Positions 34,233 through 40,852 of a stretch of 40,852 nt of DNA are shown one piece after another. Origin of the DNA: Flavobacteriaceae bacterium (lineage in GTDB: Bacteria; Bacteroidota; Bacteroidia; Flavobacteriales; Flavobacteriaceae); assembly GCA_030835825.1 (NCBI GenBank), contig JAURRA010000023.1, positions 1 through 40,852 of the forward strand, read 5' to 3'. The number at the start of each line of letters is the position of its first letter. Within the stretch, counting starts at the first letter, position 1. The notes beneath the pieces were generated by a model. That model was not told the origin of the DNA and ran no database searches. It saw only the letters and a program-made list of their open reading frames with translations. Made by a program: the position numbers and the translations under genes.

Positions 34233-34249
34233 CAAAAAGACTAAACGAT

Positions 34250-34408
34250 ATGAAACGGACTTTTCAACCTTCTAAAAGAAAACGCAGAAATAAACATGGA
34301 TTTAGAGAGCGCATGGCTTCTGTATCTGGACGTAAGGTACTGGCAAGTCGTCGTGCTAAAGGGAGAAAGAAGATTTCGGTTTCATCGGAACCCCGTCACA
34401 AAAAGTAA
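34250..34408 (+). CDS. rpmH: 50S ribosomal protein L34
   Basis: A 52-residue, very basic ribosomal protein of the large subunit. It starts [22 protein letters not shown] and continues [20 protein letters not shown], the universal L34 pattern, with a short C-terminal tail ([10 protein letters not shown]). The small size and the conserved motif leave no doubt. It has its own promoter with a leader hairpin, and a strong terminator 25 bases after the stop, so it is transcribed alone. The usual neighbours rnpA and dnaA are absent; carB follows, as in some Bacteroidota. Confidence 0.96.
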   Translation: MKRTFQPSKRKRRNKHGFRERMASVSGRKVLASRRAKGRKKISVSSEPRHKK

Positions 34409-34431
34409 TGATTAACAATTGTTTATATATT

Positions 34432-34464
34432 AAAGGTGTTACTAACAGTAACACCTTTTTTTTT
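34432..34464 (+). terminator. Rho-independent terminator after rpmH
   Basis: AGGTGTTAC (34434-34442) and GTAACACCT (34448-34456) form a perfect nine-base stem with loop TAACA, followed by a long T tract. The carB promoter element starts 15 bases further on. Confidence 0.93.
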
Positions 34465-34478
34465 ATCCTATTGTAAAG

Positions 34479-34486
34479 TAATTTTG
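34479..34486 (+). promoter_or_regulatory. -7 promoter element of carB
   Basis: TAATTTTG fits TAnnTTTG, 18 bases before the carB ATG. The T tract of the rpmH terminator occupies the expected -33 position. Confidence 0.5.
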
Positions 34487-34504
34487 TAATCTAAAATATT
34501 TTCT

Positions 34505-37357
34505 ATGCCAAAACGTAATGACCTTAAGAGTATGCTCATTATCGGTTCAGGCCCTATTGTGATTGGGCAAGCCTGTGAATTTGATTATTCTGGAACTCAA
34601 GCCCTAAGATCCTTACGAGAAGATGGTATAGAAACTGTATTAATCAATTCCAATCCGGCCACTATCATGACTGATCCCACCATGGCCGATCGTGTTTATC
34701 TTCTTCCTCTCACAACAAAGTCCATTTTGAAAATCCTAAAGGAGAACCCTCAAATCGATGCTGTTTTACCTACAATGGGAGGGCAAACGGCCTTAAATCT
34801 CTGCATAGAGGCCGACGAAAAAGGCATTTGGAGCGATTTTGGAGTAGAGATAGTTGGAGTTGATATTGACGCGATCAATATCACCGAAGATAGAGAAAAG
34901 TTTAGAACATTAATGTTGGATATCGGCATCCCGATGGCGCCACAGGCGACCGCAACATCGTTTCTTAAAGGTAAAGAAATTGCTCAGGAATTTGGTTTTC
35001 CTTTAGTTATTAGAGCTTCTTTTACCTTAGGTGGAGCCGGGGCTTCTTTCGTTTTTAAAGAAGAAGAGTTTGATGAAATGTTAACACGTGGTTTGGAAGT
35101 GTCACCGATTCATGAGGTGATGATCGATAAAGCCATGATTGGCTGGAAGGAATTTGAGTTGGAATTGTTAAGAGATCAAAACGATAACGTGGTGATCATA
35201 TGCTCCATAGAAAATATGGACCCCATGGGGATACATACCGGTGACTCTATTACTGTGGCGCCTGCCATGACTTTGAGTGACAGAACATATCAACGAATGC
35301 GGGACATGGCCATTCATATGATGCGCAGTATCGGCGATTTTGCAGGAGGTTGTAATGTGCAATTCGCTGTCAGTCCTGATGAACGCGAGGAAATCATTGC
35401 CATAGAAATTAACCCAAGAGTGTCGAGATCTTCGGCATTGGCGAGTAAAGCCACGGGGTACCCCATCGCTAAAATTGCCGCCAAATTAGCTGTAGGTTAC
35501 ACTTTAGATGAATTGGAAAACCAAATTACCAAATCCACTTCAGCATTATTCGAACCTACCTTAGATTATGTCATAGTTAAAATTCCGCGTTGGAATTTTG
35601 ATAAATTCGAAGGCAGTGATCGTACTCTAGGACTCCAAATGAAGTCCGTTGGCGAAGTCATGGGTATTGGGCGCTCTTTTCAAGAGGCTTTGCACAAAGC
35701 CACTCAGTCCTTAGAAATTAAGCGCAATGGATTGGGTGCCGACGGCAAGGGTTATAAAGATTACGATACGATTATTGATAAATTAACTTACGCTTCATGG
35801 GATCGGGTATTTGTGATTTACGATGCTATTCAATTAGGAATACCGCTGAGTAAGATTCACAAAATTACCAAGATAGACATGTGGTTTTTACAACAATATG
35901 AAGAGTTGTTCAAGTTGGAAAAGGAAATCAGTACTTATACGCTTGAAAATATTGAGAAATCCTTGTTGTTAGTCGCTAAGCAAAAAGGATATGGTGATCG
36001 GCAAATCGCCCATATGTTGGGATGTTTGGAAAGCCAAGTTTATAAAAAGCGTCAAGAATATAAAATCAATCGGGCTTATAAATTGGTTGACACATGTGCG
36101 GCTGAGTTTAAAGCACAGACGCCTTACTATTATTCTACTTTTGAAAGTGATATGGAAACTGCCGATGGGAGAAGGTTTGCGCAGAATGAAAGTGTCGTTT
36201 CGGACAGAAAAAAGATTATTGTTTTGGGCTCAGGTCCAAATAGGATTGGACAGGGTATTGAGTTTGACTATTGTTGCGTTCACGGGGTATTGGCCGCATC
36301 AGAATGTGGCTATGAAACGATAATGATTAATTGTAATCCTGAGACCGTTTCTACAGATTTCGATATAGCCGATAAGTTGTATTTCGAGCCAGTATTTTGG
36401 GAGCATTTGTATGATATCATTCAACATGAGAAACCAGAAGGGGTTATTGTTCAGTTAGGAGGGCAAACGGCTTTGAAGTTGGCCGAAAAGTTGCATCGCT
36501 TTGGAATTAACATCATAGGTACGAGCTATGACGCACTCGATTTGGCTGAAGATCGCGGTCGTTTTTCGAATTTGTTAAAGCGTTTAAATATTCCTTACCC
36601 TGAGTTTGATACAGCTCAGTCGGCCGAAGAGGCTATGGGTGTGGCAGATAAATTGAATTTCCCCATATTGGTAAGGCCTTCCTATGTTCTTGGAGGTCAG
36701 GGGATGAAAATTGTCATCAATAAAGAGGAGCTCGAAAAACACGTGGTTGACTTGCTGAGAAGTATTCCTAATAATATGTTGCTGTTGGATCATTATTTAG
36801 ATGGTGCAATAGAGGCTGAGGCTGATGCGATTTGTGATGGTGAGGATGTTCAAATTATTGGTATTATGGAACATATAGAGCCTTGCGGAATTCATTCAGG
36901 TGATAGCAACGCGACCTTGCCGCCATTTAATCTTGGGGATTTGGTGATGGAGCAAATTAAAGATCATACGGTTAAGATAGCTAAGGCACTAAAGACAGTT
37001 GGGCTAATCAATATTCAATTCGCTGTTAAGGACGATATAGTATACATTATCGAAGCTAACCCAAGAGCCTCGCGAACAGTGCCATTTATAGCTAAGGCCT
37101 ATAAAGAGCCTTATGTCAATTTTGCCACCAAAGTGATGCTCGGTGATAAAAAAGTTAAGGATTTTGATTTCAATCCTCAACTGGAGGGCTATGCCATTAA
37201 GCAGCCCGTATTTTCTTTCAATAAGTTTCCTAATGTGAACAAACAACTAGGGCCGGAAATGAAAAGTACAGGAGAGAGTATTTTGTTTATAGATAGTCTA
37301 AAGGACGACGAATTCTATGAATTGTACTCAAGAAGGAAAATGTACTTAAGCAAGTAG
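34505..37357 (+). CDS. carB: Carbamoyl-phosphate synthase large subunit, without MGS domain
   Basis: The synthetase subunit making carbamoyl phosphate from bicarbonate, ammonia and two ATP, for pyrimidine and arginine synthesis. Two homologous ATP-grasp halves are evident: the first opens with LIIGSGPIVIGQACEFDYSG and has IEINPRVSRSSALASKATG; the second opens with IVLGSGPNRIGQGIEFDY and ends its active site with IEANPRASRTVPF. The middle oligomerisation segment lies between them. The protein is 950 residues, against about 1070 in E. coli. It stops soon after GPEMKSTGE, so the C-terminal MGS-like allosteric domain is missing. This shorter form is known among flavobacteria. carA is not in the window. 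Confidence 0.95.
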   Translation: MPKRNDLKSMLIIGSGPIVIGQACEFDYSGTQALRSLREDGIETVLINSNPATIMTDPTMADRVYLLPLTTKSILKILKENPQIDAVLPTMGGQTALNLCIEADEKGIWSDFGVEIVGVDIDAINITEDREKFRTLMLDIGIPMAPQATATSFLKGKEIAQEFGFPLVIRASFTLGGAGASFVFKEEEFDEMLTRGLEVSPIHEVMIDKAMIGWKEFELELLRDQNDNVVIICSIENMDPMGIHTGDSITVAPAMTLSDRTYQRMRDMAIHMMRSIGDFAGGCNVQFAVSPDEREEIIAIEINPRVSRSSALASKATGYPIAKIAAKLAVGYTLDELENQITKSTSALFEPTLDYVIVKIPRWNFDKFEGSDRTLGLQMKSVGEVMGIGRSFQEALHKATQSLEIKRNGLGADGKGYKDYDTIIDKLTYASWDRVFVIYDAIQLGIPLSKIHKITKIDMWFLQQYEELFKLEKEISTYTLENIEKSLLLVAKQKGYGDRQIAHMLGCLESQVYKKRQEYKINRAYKLVDTCAAEFKAQTPYYYSTFESDMETADGRRFAQNESVVSDRKKIIVLGSGPNRIGQGIEFDYCCVHGVLAASECGYETIMINCNPETVSTDFDIADKLYFEPVFWEHLYDIIQHEKPEGVIVQLGGQTALKLAEKLHRFGINIIGTSYDALDLAEDRGRFSNLLKRLNIPYPEFDTAQSAEEAMGVADKLNFPILVRPSYVLGGQGMKIVINKEELEKHVVDLLRSIPNNMLLLDHYLDGAIEAEADAICDGEDVQIIGIMEHIEPCGIHSGDSNATLPPFNLGDLVMEQIKDHTVKIAKALKTVGLINIQFAVKDDIVYIIEANPRASRTVPFIAKAYKEPYVNFATKVMLGDKKVKDFDFNPQLEGYAIKQPVFSFNKFPNVNKQLGPEMKSTGESILFIDSLKDDEFYELYSRRKMYLSK

Positions 37358-37388
37358 TCTGGTATAATTTTTGTTAAATTTTTAGTGT

Positions 37389-37422
37389 TTAACTAATTAG
37401 TGTGTAATTTAGTTAACTAATT
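37389..37422 (+). promoter_or_regulatory. Direct repeat and palindrome before the T9SS mini-protein gene
   Basis: TTAACTAATT occurs at 37389-37398 and again at 37413-37422, 24 bases apart. The palindrome ACTAATTAGT (37392-37401) overlaps the first copy. The second copy ends ten bases before the ATG at 37432. It could be a regulator site, but AT-rich repeats of this size also arise by chance. Confidence 0.3.
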
Positions 37423-37431
37423 GAAAAATGT

Positions 37432-37773
37432 ATGAGAAAAATTACTCTTCACTTTCTTTTCGCATTATTTTTTTTATCGAGCTCTCTGACCTTCGCCCAG
37501 ACAGCAGATACTGCTGTGTTGCCGCCAGCCCTTGATCTTGACAGTTTTCTTATCAAGCCTAATCCAGTAAACAACTATTTTACGGTAAATCTTTCCGCTA
37601 CGAATGCCCCAGTCCGCATGGAGGTGTATAATGTTTTAGGCCAGCTCGTTGATAAAAAGACACTCAATCAAAGTGTGACCAAGTTCGATTCTTCTCAATG
37701 GAAATCTGGTGTTTATCTGGTTAAATTTGTCACCAACAATACTTCTATTACTAAACGTTTGGTAAAGAATTAA
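37432..37773 (+). CDS. Tiny secreted protein consisting mainly of a T9SS sorting domain
   Basis: A 113-residue protein. The signal peptide ends near residue 22 (SSLTFAQ), a 16-residue linker follows, and the rest, from FLIKPNPVNNYFTV through MEVYNVLGQLVDK and WKSGVYLVKFVTN to TKRLVKN, is a complete type A T9SS C-terminal sorting domain. There is almost no cargo in front of it, so after removal of the sorting domain hardly any protein would remain. It may be a remnant of a larger secreted protein, a decoy for the secretion system, or a small surface-anchored peptide. It follows carB by 74 bases, and its end overlaps the next, convergent gene by 4 bases. Confidence 0.8.
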   Translation: MRKITLHFLFALFFLSSSLTFAQTADTAVLPPALDLDSFLIKPNPVNNYFTVNLSATNAPVRMEVYNVLGQLVDKKTLNQSVTKFDSSQWKSGVYLVKFVTNNTSITKRLVKN

Positions 37774-38258
37774 GCCTCTTTCAGTAAATGGCGATAGGCG
37801 AATTGGTATCCGTAGAGTAGGAGACCACTATAGACAAAATCCCCAATTAAAGAATTCCTAAAAAAGGGTAAAGCCAAGGTGTAGCATTCTGCCAACCCCG
37901 TCCAAGTTTTGGGGTAGCCCAAGAGCCAAACACCAAAGTTAGTGATGATAAAAAAGCTAAGACTACCCATTAAAATGGTCTTGAAGCTTATTTTTTTGTA
38001 AAACAAGCCAATCGAACTCACCGATATCAAGGAGGCGTAAACAAAAAAGGTGATCCAAGAAAACCCAAGAAAAATATCTGACAAAATCATAAGAATAAGC
38101 GGGAGTACCATAGCAGCATACCGATTACTAAAATAAGCACCGCCAAAGAGTGCCATTGCAGTGACCGGAGTAACGTTTGGTAGGTGTGGAATCAATCGCA
38201 ACACGACAGCCATTACAATAAAACTTAAAACGAGAAGGTCTTTTTTCTTAAAATTCAA
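37770..38258 (-). CDS. DUF6580 membrane protein
   Basis: A 162-residue integral membrane protein with about five helices. The segment HLPNVTPVTAMALFGGAYFSNR near 25-46 is the signature of DUF6580, a family resembling the substrate-binding components of ECF vitamin transporters. Translation seems to begin at TTG (38258): no in-frame ATG exists upstream, and the first one inside would remove most of the first helix. Substrate unknown; no ECF ATPase genes are nearby. The gene overlaps the T9SS mini-protein gene by 4 bases tail to tail. It has two possible -7 elements upstream. Confidence 0.8.
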   Translation of the reverse strand: MNFKKKDLLVLSFIVMAVVLRLIPHLPNVTPVTAMALFGGAYFSNRYAAMVLPLILMILSDIFLGFSWITFFVYASLISVSSIGLFYKKISFKTILMGSLSFFIITNFGVWLLGYPKTWTGLAECYTLALPFFRNSLIGDFVYSGLLLYGYQFAYRHLLKEA

Positions 38259-38280
38259 AATGCGCTTTTTTACATTACTA

Positions 38281-38323
38281 CAAAAATAGTATGTGATTTA
38301 ATAAACTTGTTGTAACAAAAATA
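38281..38323 (-). promoter_or_regulatory. Two -7 promoter elements before the DUF6580 gene
   Basis: TATTTTTG on the minus strand occurs at 38281-38288 and again at 38316-38323, both matching TAnnTTTG, 22 and 57 bases before the TTG start. The rest of 38259-38364 holds a small TTGTT/AACAA inverted repeat (38307-38318) and no gene. Confidence 0.4.
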
Positions 38324-38364
38324 ATAATAAATTCCTTTAATATAATGTTCTTATCCTCTCCTTT

Positions 38365-39831
38365 TTACTGAGCGTCTCGGTCGACATACATGCCCACTGA
38401 AAATGGCAATAAAGTTTGGTCAGATCCAATGGCTTCTTGTGAACTGTTATGGCGGTTTAACAAACTTCCCCTGGAGGTCAAAATGTCTTGAATAACCGCG
38501 GCGAGTAAGGGCTCATTTATATCAGCTAATTGTCCTAAATTCCCTATGTTCTCCTGAATGAGAACATCTGGCTCAATACCTGTTGAAGGAACATGTACAT
38601 CTAGGCTGTTTTTGGTAATGTAAACCAGAGGTTGTAAGGCGTATGAATGACTTGGATTTGCACCCGATCGACTGAAATTGGGCGAGTCATACAAGGTAAC
38701 CGAGGCTTGTGATTTGCCCTCCGTATTTTTCCCAAATATTTTCACGTTTTGTTCGTTCAAATAAGGTGTCAAAGAATTGATGACCAATTCACTCGCTGAT
38801 GCCGAACTGCTAGAGGTAATAAAATAGACTTGTAACATATTCAGGCTATTTAAATTTGTGCCATCTCTCAAGGTGTTTGTGAACCTATAATTCAAGGTCT
38901 CTAAATCACTAACAGAGGCTTGAAGATCATTGTTATATTGCAAACGGACGAATAAATCATCTGTAAATTGGCCAGTAATTAAGCTGCCTAAAACTGTAGC
39001 GGTTTCAACTGAACCTCCGGGATTATATCTCAAATCAACAATTAAGTGGTTGATATTCGCAGCGTTAAAATTACCAAACGCAGTATTTAATTCGTTCTCA
39101 AAATCTGAAACAAAACCGTTATACATCAAATAACCAATGGATTCATTTTCTACATTTAAAACTTCTGCTTTCAGGATTGGATTGGCTGTATAAATAGTTT
39201 TTGTCAGCGATGCCGATAAATCGTTAGGAGATATGGAGTCATCAGTTGCCGTTTCTGTACCGTTGTCATTATACGTTCCAAAATTGAGGATATAACTTTC
39301 GGCCGAGAGTAAATCTCTGTAATTCGATCTGGTGAGTTGGGAGCCATTGACACCCCAAAACAGCATTCCTCTTGCTAAGGAGGCTGACGCAGCGCTTGTA
39401 TTCGGAAGGACATAACGCACATAGCCGTAGACATTATCGTCTGTTGATGAGAACACAAAAAGGCCGTAGGACATACCGTTTGACTTTGTTGTTCCACTGA
39501 ATTGTTGCTCGAGTGCAATATAGTCGTCAACAATCAAGCTGTATTTGTCTACAGTTTGACGCTCATAAATCAAGCTTTCAAAACAATCTTCTGGCGTTAG
39601 AAAAGTGTTCAAATAACTGGCGTAGTCGTTTGAATCGGCAAACCTGTTATCGGCTAAGTCGGGTATATTAGCTTTGTACAAGTAGGCGGCATTCATCCCT
39701 TTCCAAACAAAGTCGGAAATCGAACTTGCCGAAACTGCATTATCATCATTATCTTCAAAACAAGCTGCAACAGACAAACTCATTACAAGCATGATGAACA
39801 TGCTCAAGTATTGGGTGAAAATCTTTTTCAT
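38365..39831 (-). CDS. S41-family (C-terminal processing type) lipoprotein peptidase
   Basis: A 488-residue lipoprotein with lipobox AAC (Cys24). An N-terminal helical segment (about 35-105) is followed by a PDZ-like region (about 125-210, VRYVLPNTSAASASLARGMLFWGVNG) and the S41 tail-specific protease domain from about 225. Active-site features are HLIVDLRYNPGG near 266-277, the serine in SSASASELV, and the lysine region FGKNTEGKSQAS. The form without a clear TonB or T9SS signal is common in Bacteroidota. It probably degrades or processes envelope proteins. It is divergent from the ECF sigma gene at 39945 across 113 bases. Confidence 0.9.
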   Translation of the reverse strand: MKKIFTQYLSMFIMLVMSLSVAACFEDNDDNAVSASSISDFVWKGMNAAYLYKANIPDLADNRFADSNDYASYLNTFLTPEDCFESLIYERQTVDKYSLIVDDYIALEQQFSGTTKSNGMSYGLFVFSSTDDNVYGYVRYVLPNTSAASASLARGMLFWGVNGSQLTRSNYRDLLSAESYILNFGTYNDNGTETATDDSISPNDLSASLTKTIYTANPILKAEVLNVENESIGYLMYNGFVSDFENELNTAFGNFNAANINHLIVDLRYNPGGSVETATVLGSLITGQFTDDLFVRLQYNNDLQASVSDLETLNYRFTNTLRDGTNLNSLNMLQVYFITSSSSASASELVINSLTPYLNEQNVKIFGKNTEGKSQASVTLYDSPNFSRSGANPSHSYALQPLVYITKNSLDVHVPSTGIEPDVLIQENIGNLGQLADINEPLLAAVIQDILTSRGSLLNRHNSSQEAIGSDQTLLPFSVGMYVDRDAQ

Positions 39832-39944
39832 GGATAATGTTCATTAGGTTACTGTAAAGGTATAAATTTATATTTCTTTATAAAAAATGTAACAAGAAGA
39901 GCAACATATCGTCTTCAGTTTAACAGTCAATATTTGAGCATCTG
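39832..39944. promoter_or_regulatory. Divergent control region of the S41 protease and ECF sigma genes
   Basis: It contains the perfect palindrome TATAAATTTATA (39862-39873). There are near matches to the -7 element for both directions: AATATTTG at 39929-39936 on the plus strand and TACCTTTA on the minus strand around 39858-39865. Each has one mismatch, so promoter positions are tentative. Confidence 0.35.
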
Positions 39945-40460
39945 ATGAAAGAAACAGAATTCATGCATATCGTATCACCTTTTCGGGACAAAATGTTCAG
40001 AGTGGTTAAGCGGTTGCTGGTCTCTGTTGATGCAACAGAAGATGCTTGTCAGGAAATTTTGATAAAGTTGTGGAAAATGAGAGCCAATTTGAGTGCTTAT
40101 CGCAGTGTAGAAGCCTTGGCCATGACCATGGCAAAGAACCATTGTCTTGACATATTAAAATCTAAGCAGTCGCAAGAACTTAGGCTGGTGCACAGCAATT
40201 TCGCCAACAGAGAGGCGTCTTTTAGTAAAAATTTTGAAATGAAAGAGTCTTTGGCTTTTGTTGGAGAGATCATCGATGAGCTTCCCGAAAAACAAAGGCT
40301 AGTAATACAAATGAAAGATATAGAGCAATATGATTTTGATGAGATTGAAGAAATGCTTCAAATGTCATATACCGCGATAAGAACCAACTTGTCTCGCGCC
40401 AGACAGACGGTCAAGGAAAGATTATTACAAATGCATAATTATGGACTACAAAAGAGTTGA
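39945..40460 (+). CDS. ECF RNA polymerase sigma factor
   Basis: A 171-residue sigma-70 family protein of the ECF group. Region 2 is at about 8-75 (DATEDACQEILIKLWKM, then ALAMTMAKNHCLDILKS). Region 4 is at about 110-165 (LPEKQRLVIQMKDIEQYDFDEI, then MSYTAIRTNLSRARQTVKERL as helix-turn-helix). It overlaps the following membrane protein gene by 20 bases, the usual sign of a sigma/anti-sigma pair. An alternative start at the second methionine (residue 7) would trim the protein slightly. Its targets are unknown; the divergent S41 protease gene is a possible one. Confidence 0.93.
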   Translation: MKETEFMHIVSPFRDKMFRVVKRLLVSVDATEDACQEILIKLWKMRANLSAYRSVEALAMTMAKNHCLDILKSKQSQELRLVHSNFANREASFSKNFEMKESLAFVGEIIDELPEKQRLVIQMKDIEQYDFDEIEEMLQMSYTAIRTNLSRARQTVKERLLQMHNYGLQKS

Positions 40461-40852
40461 ACACCTTTTAAATCGATACGACAGCGGCCAGTCAACAAAT
40501 CAAGAGCAAGAGGAGTTGAGACTATTCTTCATGCAAGAAGAAATTCCAGAACATTGGATGCCTTATAAAATGATGTTCACGTTTTTTCATTCTGAACAAC
40601 AATCTCAAAGTTCTAAAATATTTAGCCCACCTTCCACTAAAAGAAATTATTCTTGGATCAAGGCGGCAGCAGCTGTGCTTTTCTTGGGACTATTTACTCA
40701 GCAATATCTCGCCTACCAACAAAAACGGAAGGCCCAAGTGGCGTTTGACCAAACCCTTGAAATACTGAACCTCGTGAGTGAACAAATGACCAAGGGCACT
40801 GCCAAATTGAGCTACATCAAAACCTTTTCAGAAACAACCAATCAATTTTTAA
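40441..40852 (+). CDS. Membrane protein, probable anti-sigma factor (partial)
   Basis: The frame is open from ATG 40441 to the window end (137 residues seen). It starts MDYKRVEHLLNRYDSGQST, a pattern usual for Bacteroidota proteins encoded after ECF sigma genes, where a short helical cytoplasmic segment (NQEQEELRLFF) binds the sigma factor. One membrane helix lies at about 76-94 (AAAAVLFLGLFTQQYLAY). The following periplasmic part begins with a helix and is cut off. The 20-base overlap with the sigma gene supports a functional pair. The type of anti-sigma factor cannot be decided without the missing C-terminus. Confidence 0.75.
   Translation, partial: MDYKRVEHLLNRYDSGQSTNQEQEELRLFFMQEEIPEHWMPYKMMFTFFHSEQQSQSSKIFSPPSTKRNYSWIKAAAAVLFLGLFTQQYLAYQQKRKAQVAFDQTLEILNLVSEQMTKGTAKLSYIKTFSETTNQFL

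Noticed and set aside
39862-39873. Palindrome TATAAATTTATA as a firm operator
   Set aside because: It is pure A/T in a very AT-rich promoter region; noted only as part of the divergent control region.
1-40852. Defence system, prophage, CRISPR, biosynthetic cluster or transposon
   Set aside because: Read on both strands, no integrase, transposase, Cas, toxin-antitoxin, restriction or synthase genes and no repeat arrays were seen; nearly every base belongs to recognisable chromosomal genes.

Overview
This window looks like a core chromosomal segment of a Bacteroidota bacterium, probably a marine flavobacterium-like lineage; I cannot narrow it further from sequence alone. The evidence is moderately AT-rich DNA, repeated matches to the Bacteroidota promoter element TAnnTTTG, type IX secretion (T9SS) C-terminal sorting domains, DUF4199 and DUF6580 families, a GlmU-like family known from this phylum, a type B L31, and a carbamoyl-phosphate synthase large subunit without the C-terminal regulatory domain. 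I see no tRNA, rRNA, CRISPR array, insertion sequence, phage gene or attachment site, and no gene-free stretch over about 150 bases.

Left part (1-26877) is entirely on the minus strand. It starts with the C-terminal half of a CcoG/FixG-type ferredoxin whose membrane half is absent. Next come two secreted beta-propeller proteins (a large BNR/VPS10-like protein and a TolB-like one). A fatty-acid beta-oxidation cluster follows in the order of transcription: acyl-CoA ligase, MarR regulator, HAD/hydratase fusion (FadN type), thiolase, acyl-CoA dehydrogenase, then a clear terminator. Upstream of it are a T9SS-secreted M14 carboxypeptidase, purL, an RsmB-type rRNA methyltransferase, an ECF sigma/membrane protein/sensor trio, an MsbA-like ABC exporter overlapping a phosphoglucomutase/phosphomannomutase, a GT2 glycosyltransferase and a DUF4199 protein.

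Right part (27006-40852) has mixed strands. It holds rpmE2 and a GlmU-like gene, an orphan peptide-binding lipoprotein, mtaB, a degenerate GNAT-like protein, an alpha/beta-hydrolase-like protein with an altered catalytic triad overlapping a lytic transglycosylase, a TPR membrane protein, rpmH with a leader hairpin, carB, a tiny T9SS-tailed protein, a DUF6580 membrane protein, an S41 lipoprotein protease, and an ECF sigma factor followed by a membrane protein cut by the window end.

Most genes are housekeeping or common Bacteroidota accessory functions. I found no convincing new multi-gene system. The items most worth checking are the truncated ccoG junction, the hydrolase fold lacking its nucleophile, the GNAT relative lacking its acetyl-CoA loop, the operator-like palindromes in front of the MarR gene, the hairpin at the start of the rpmH leader, and the charge-complementary sigma/sensor trio.
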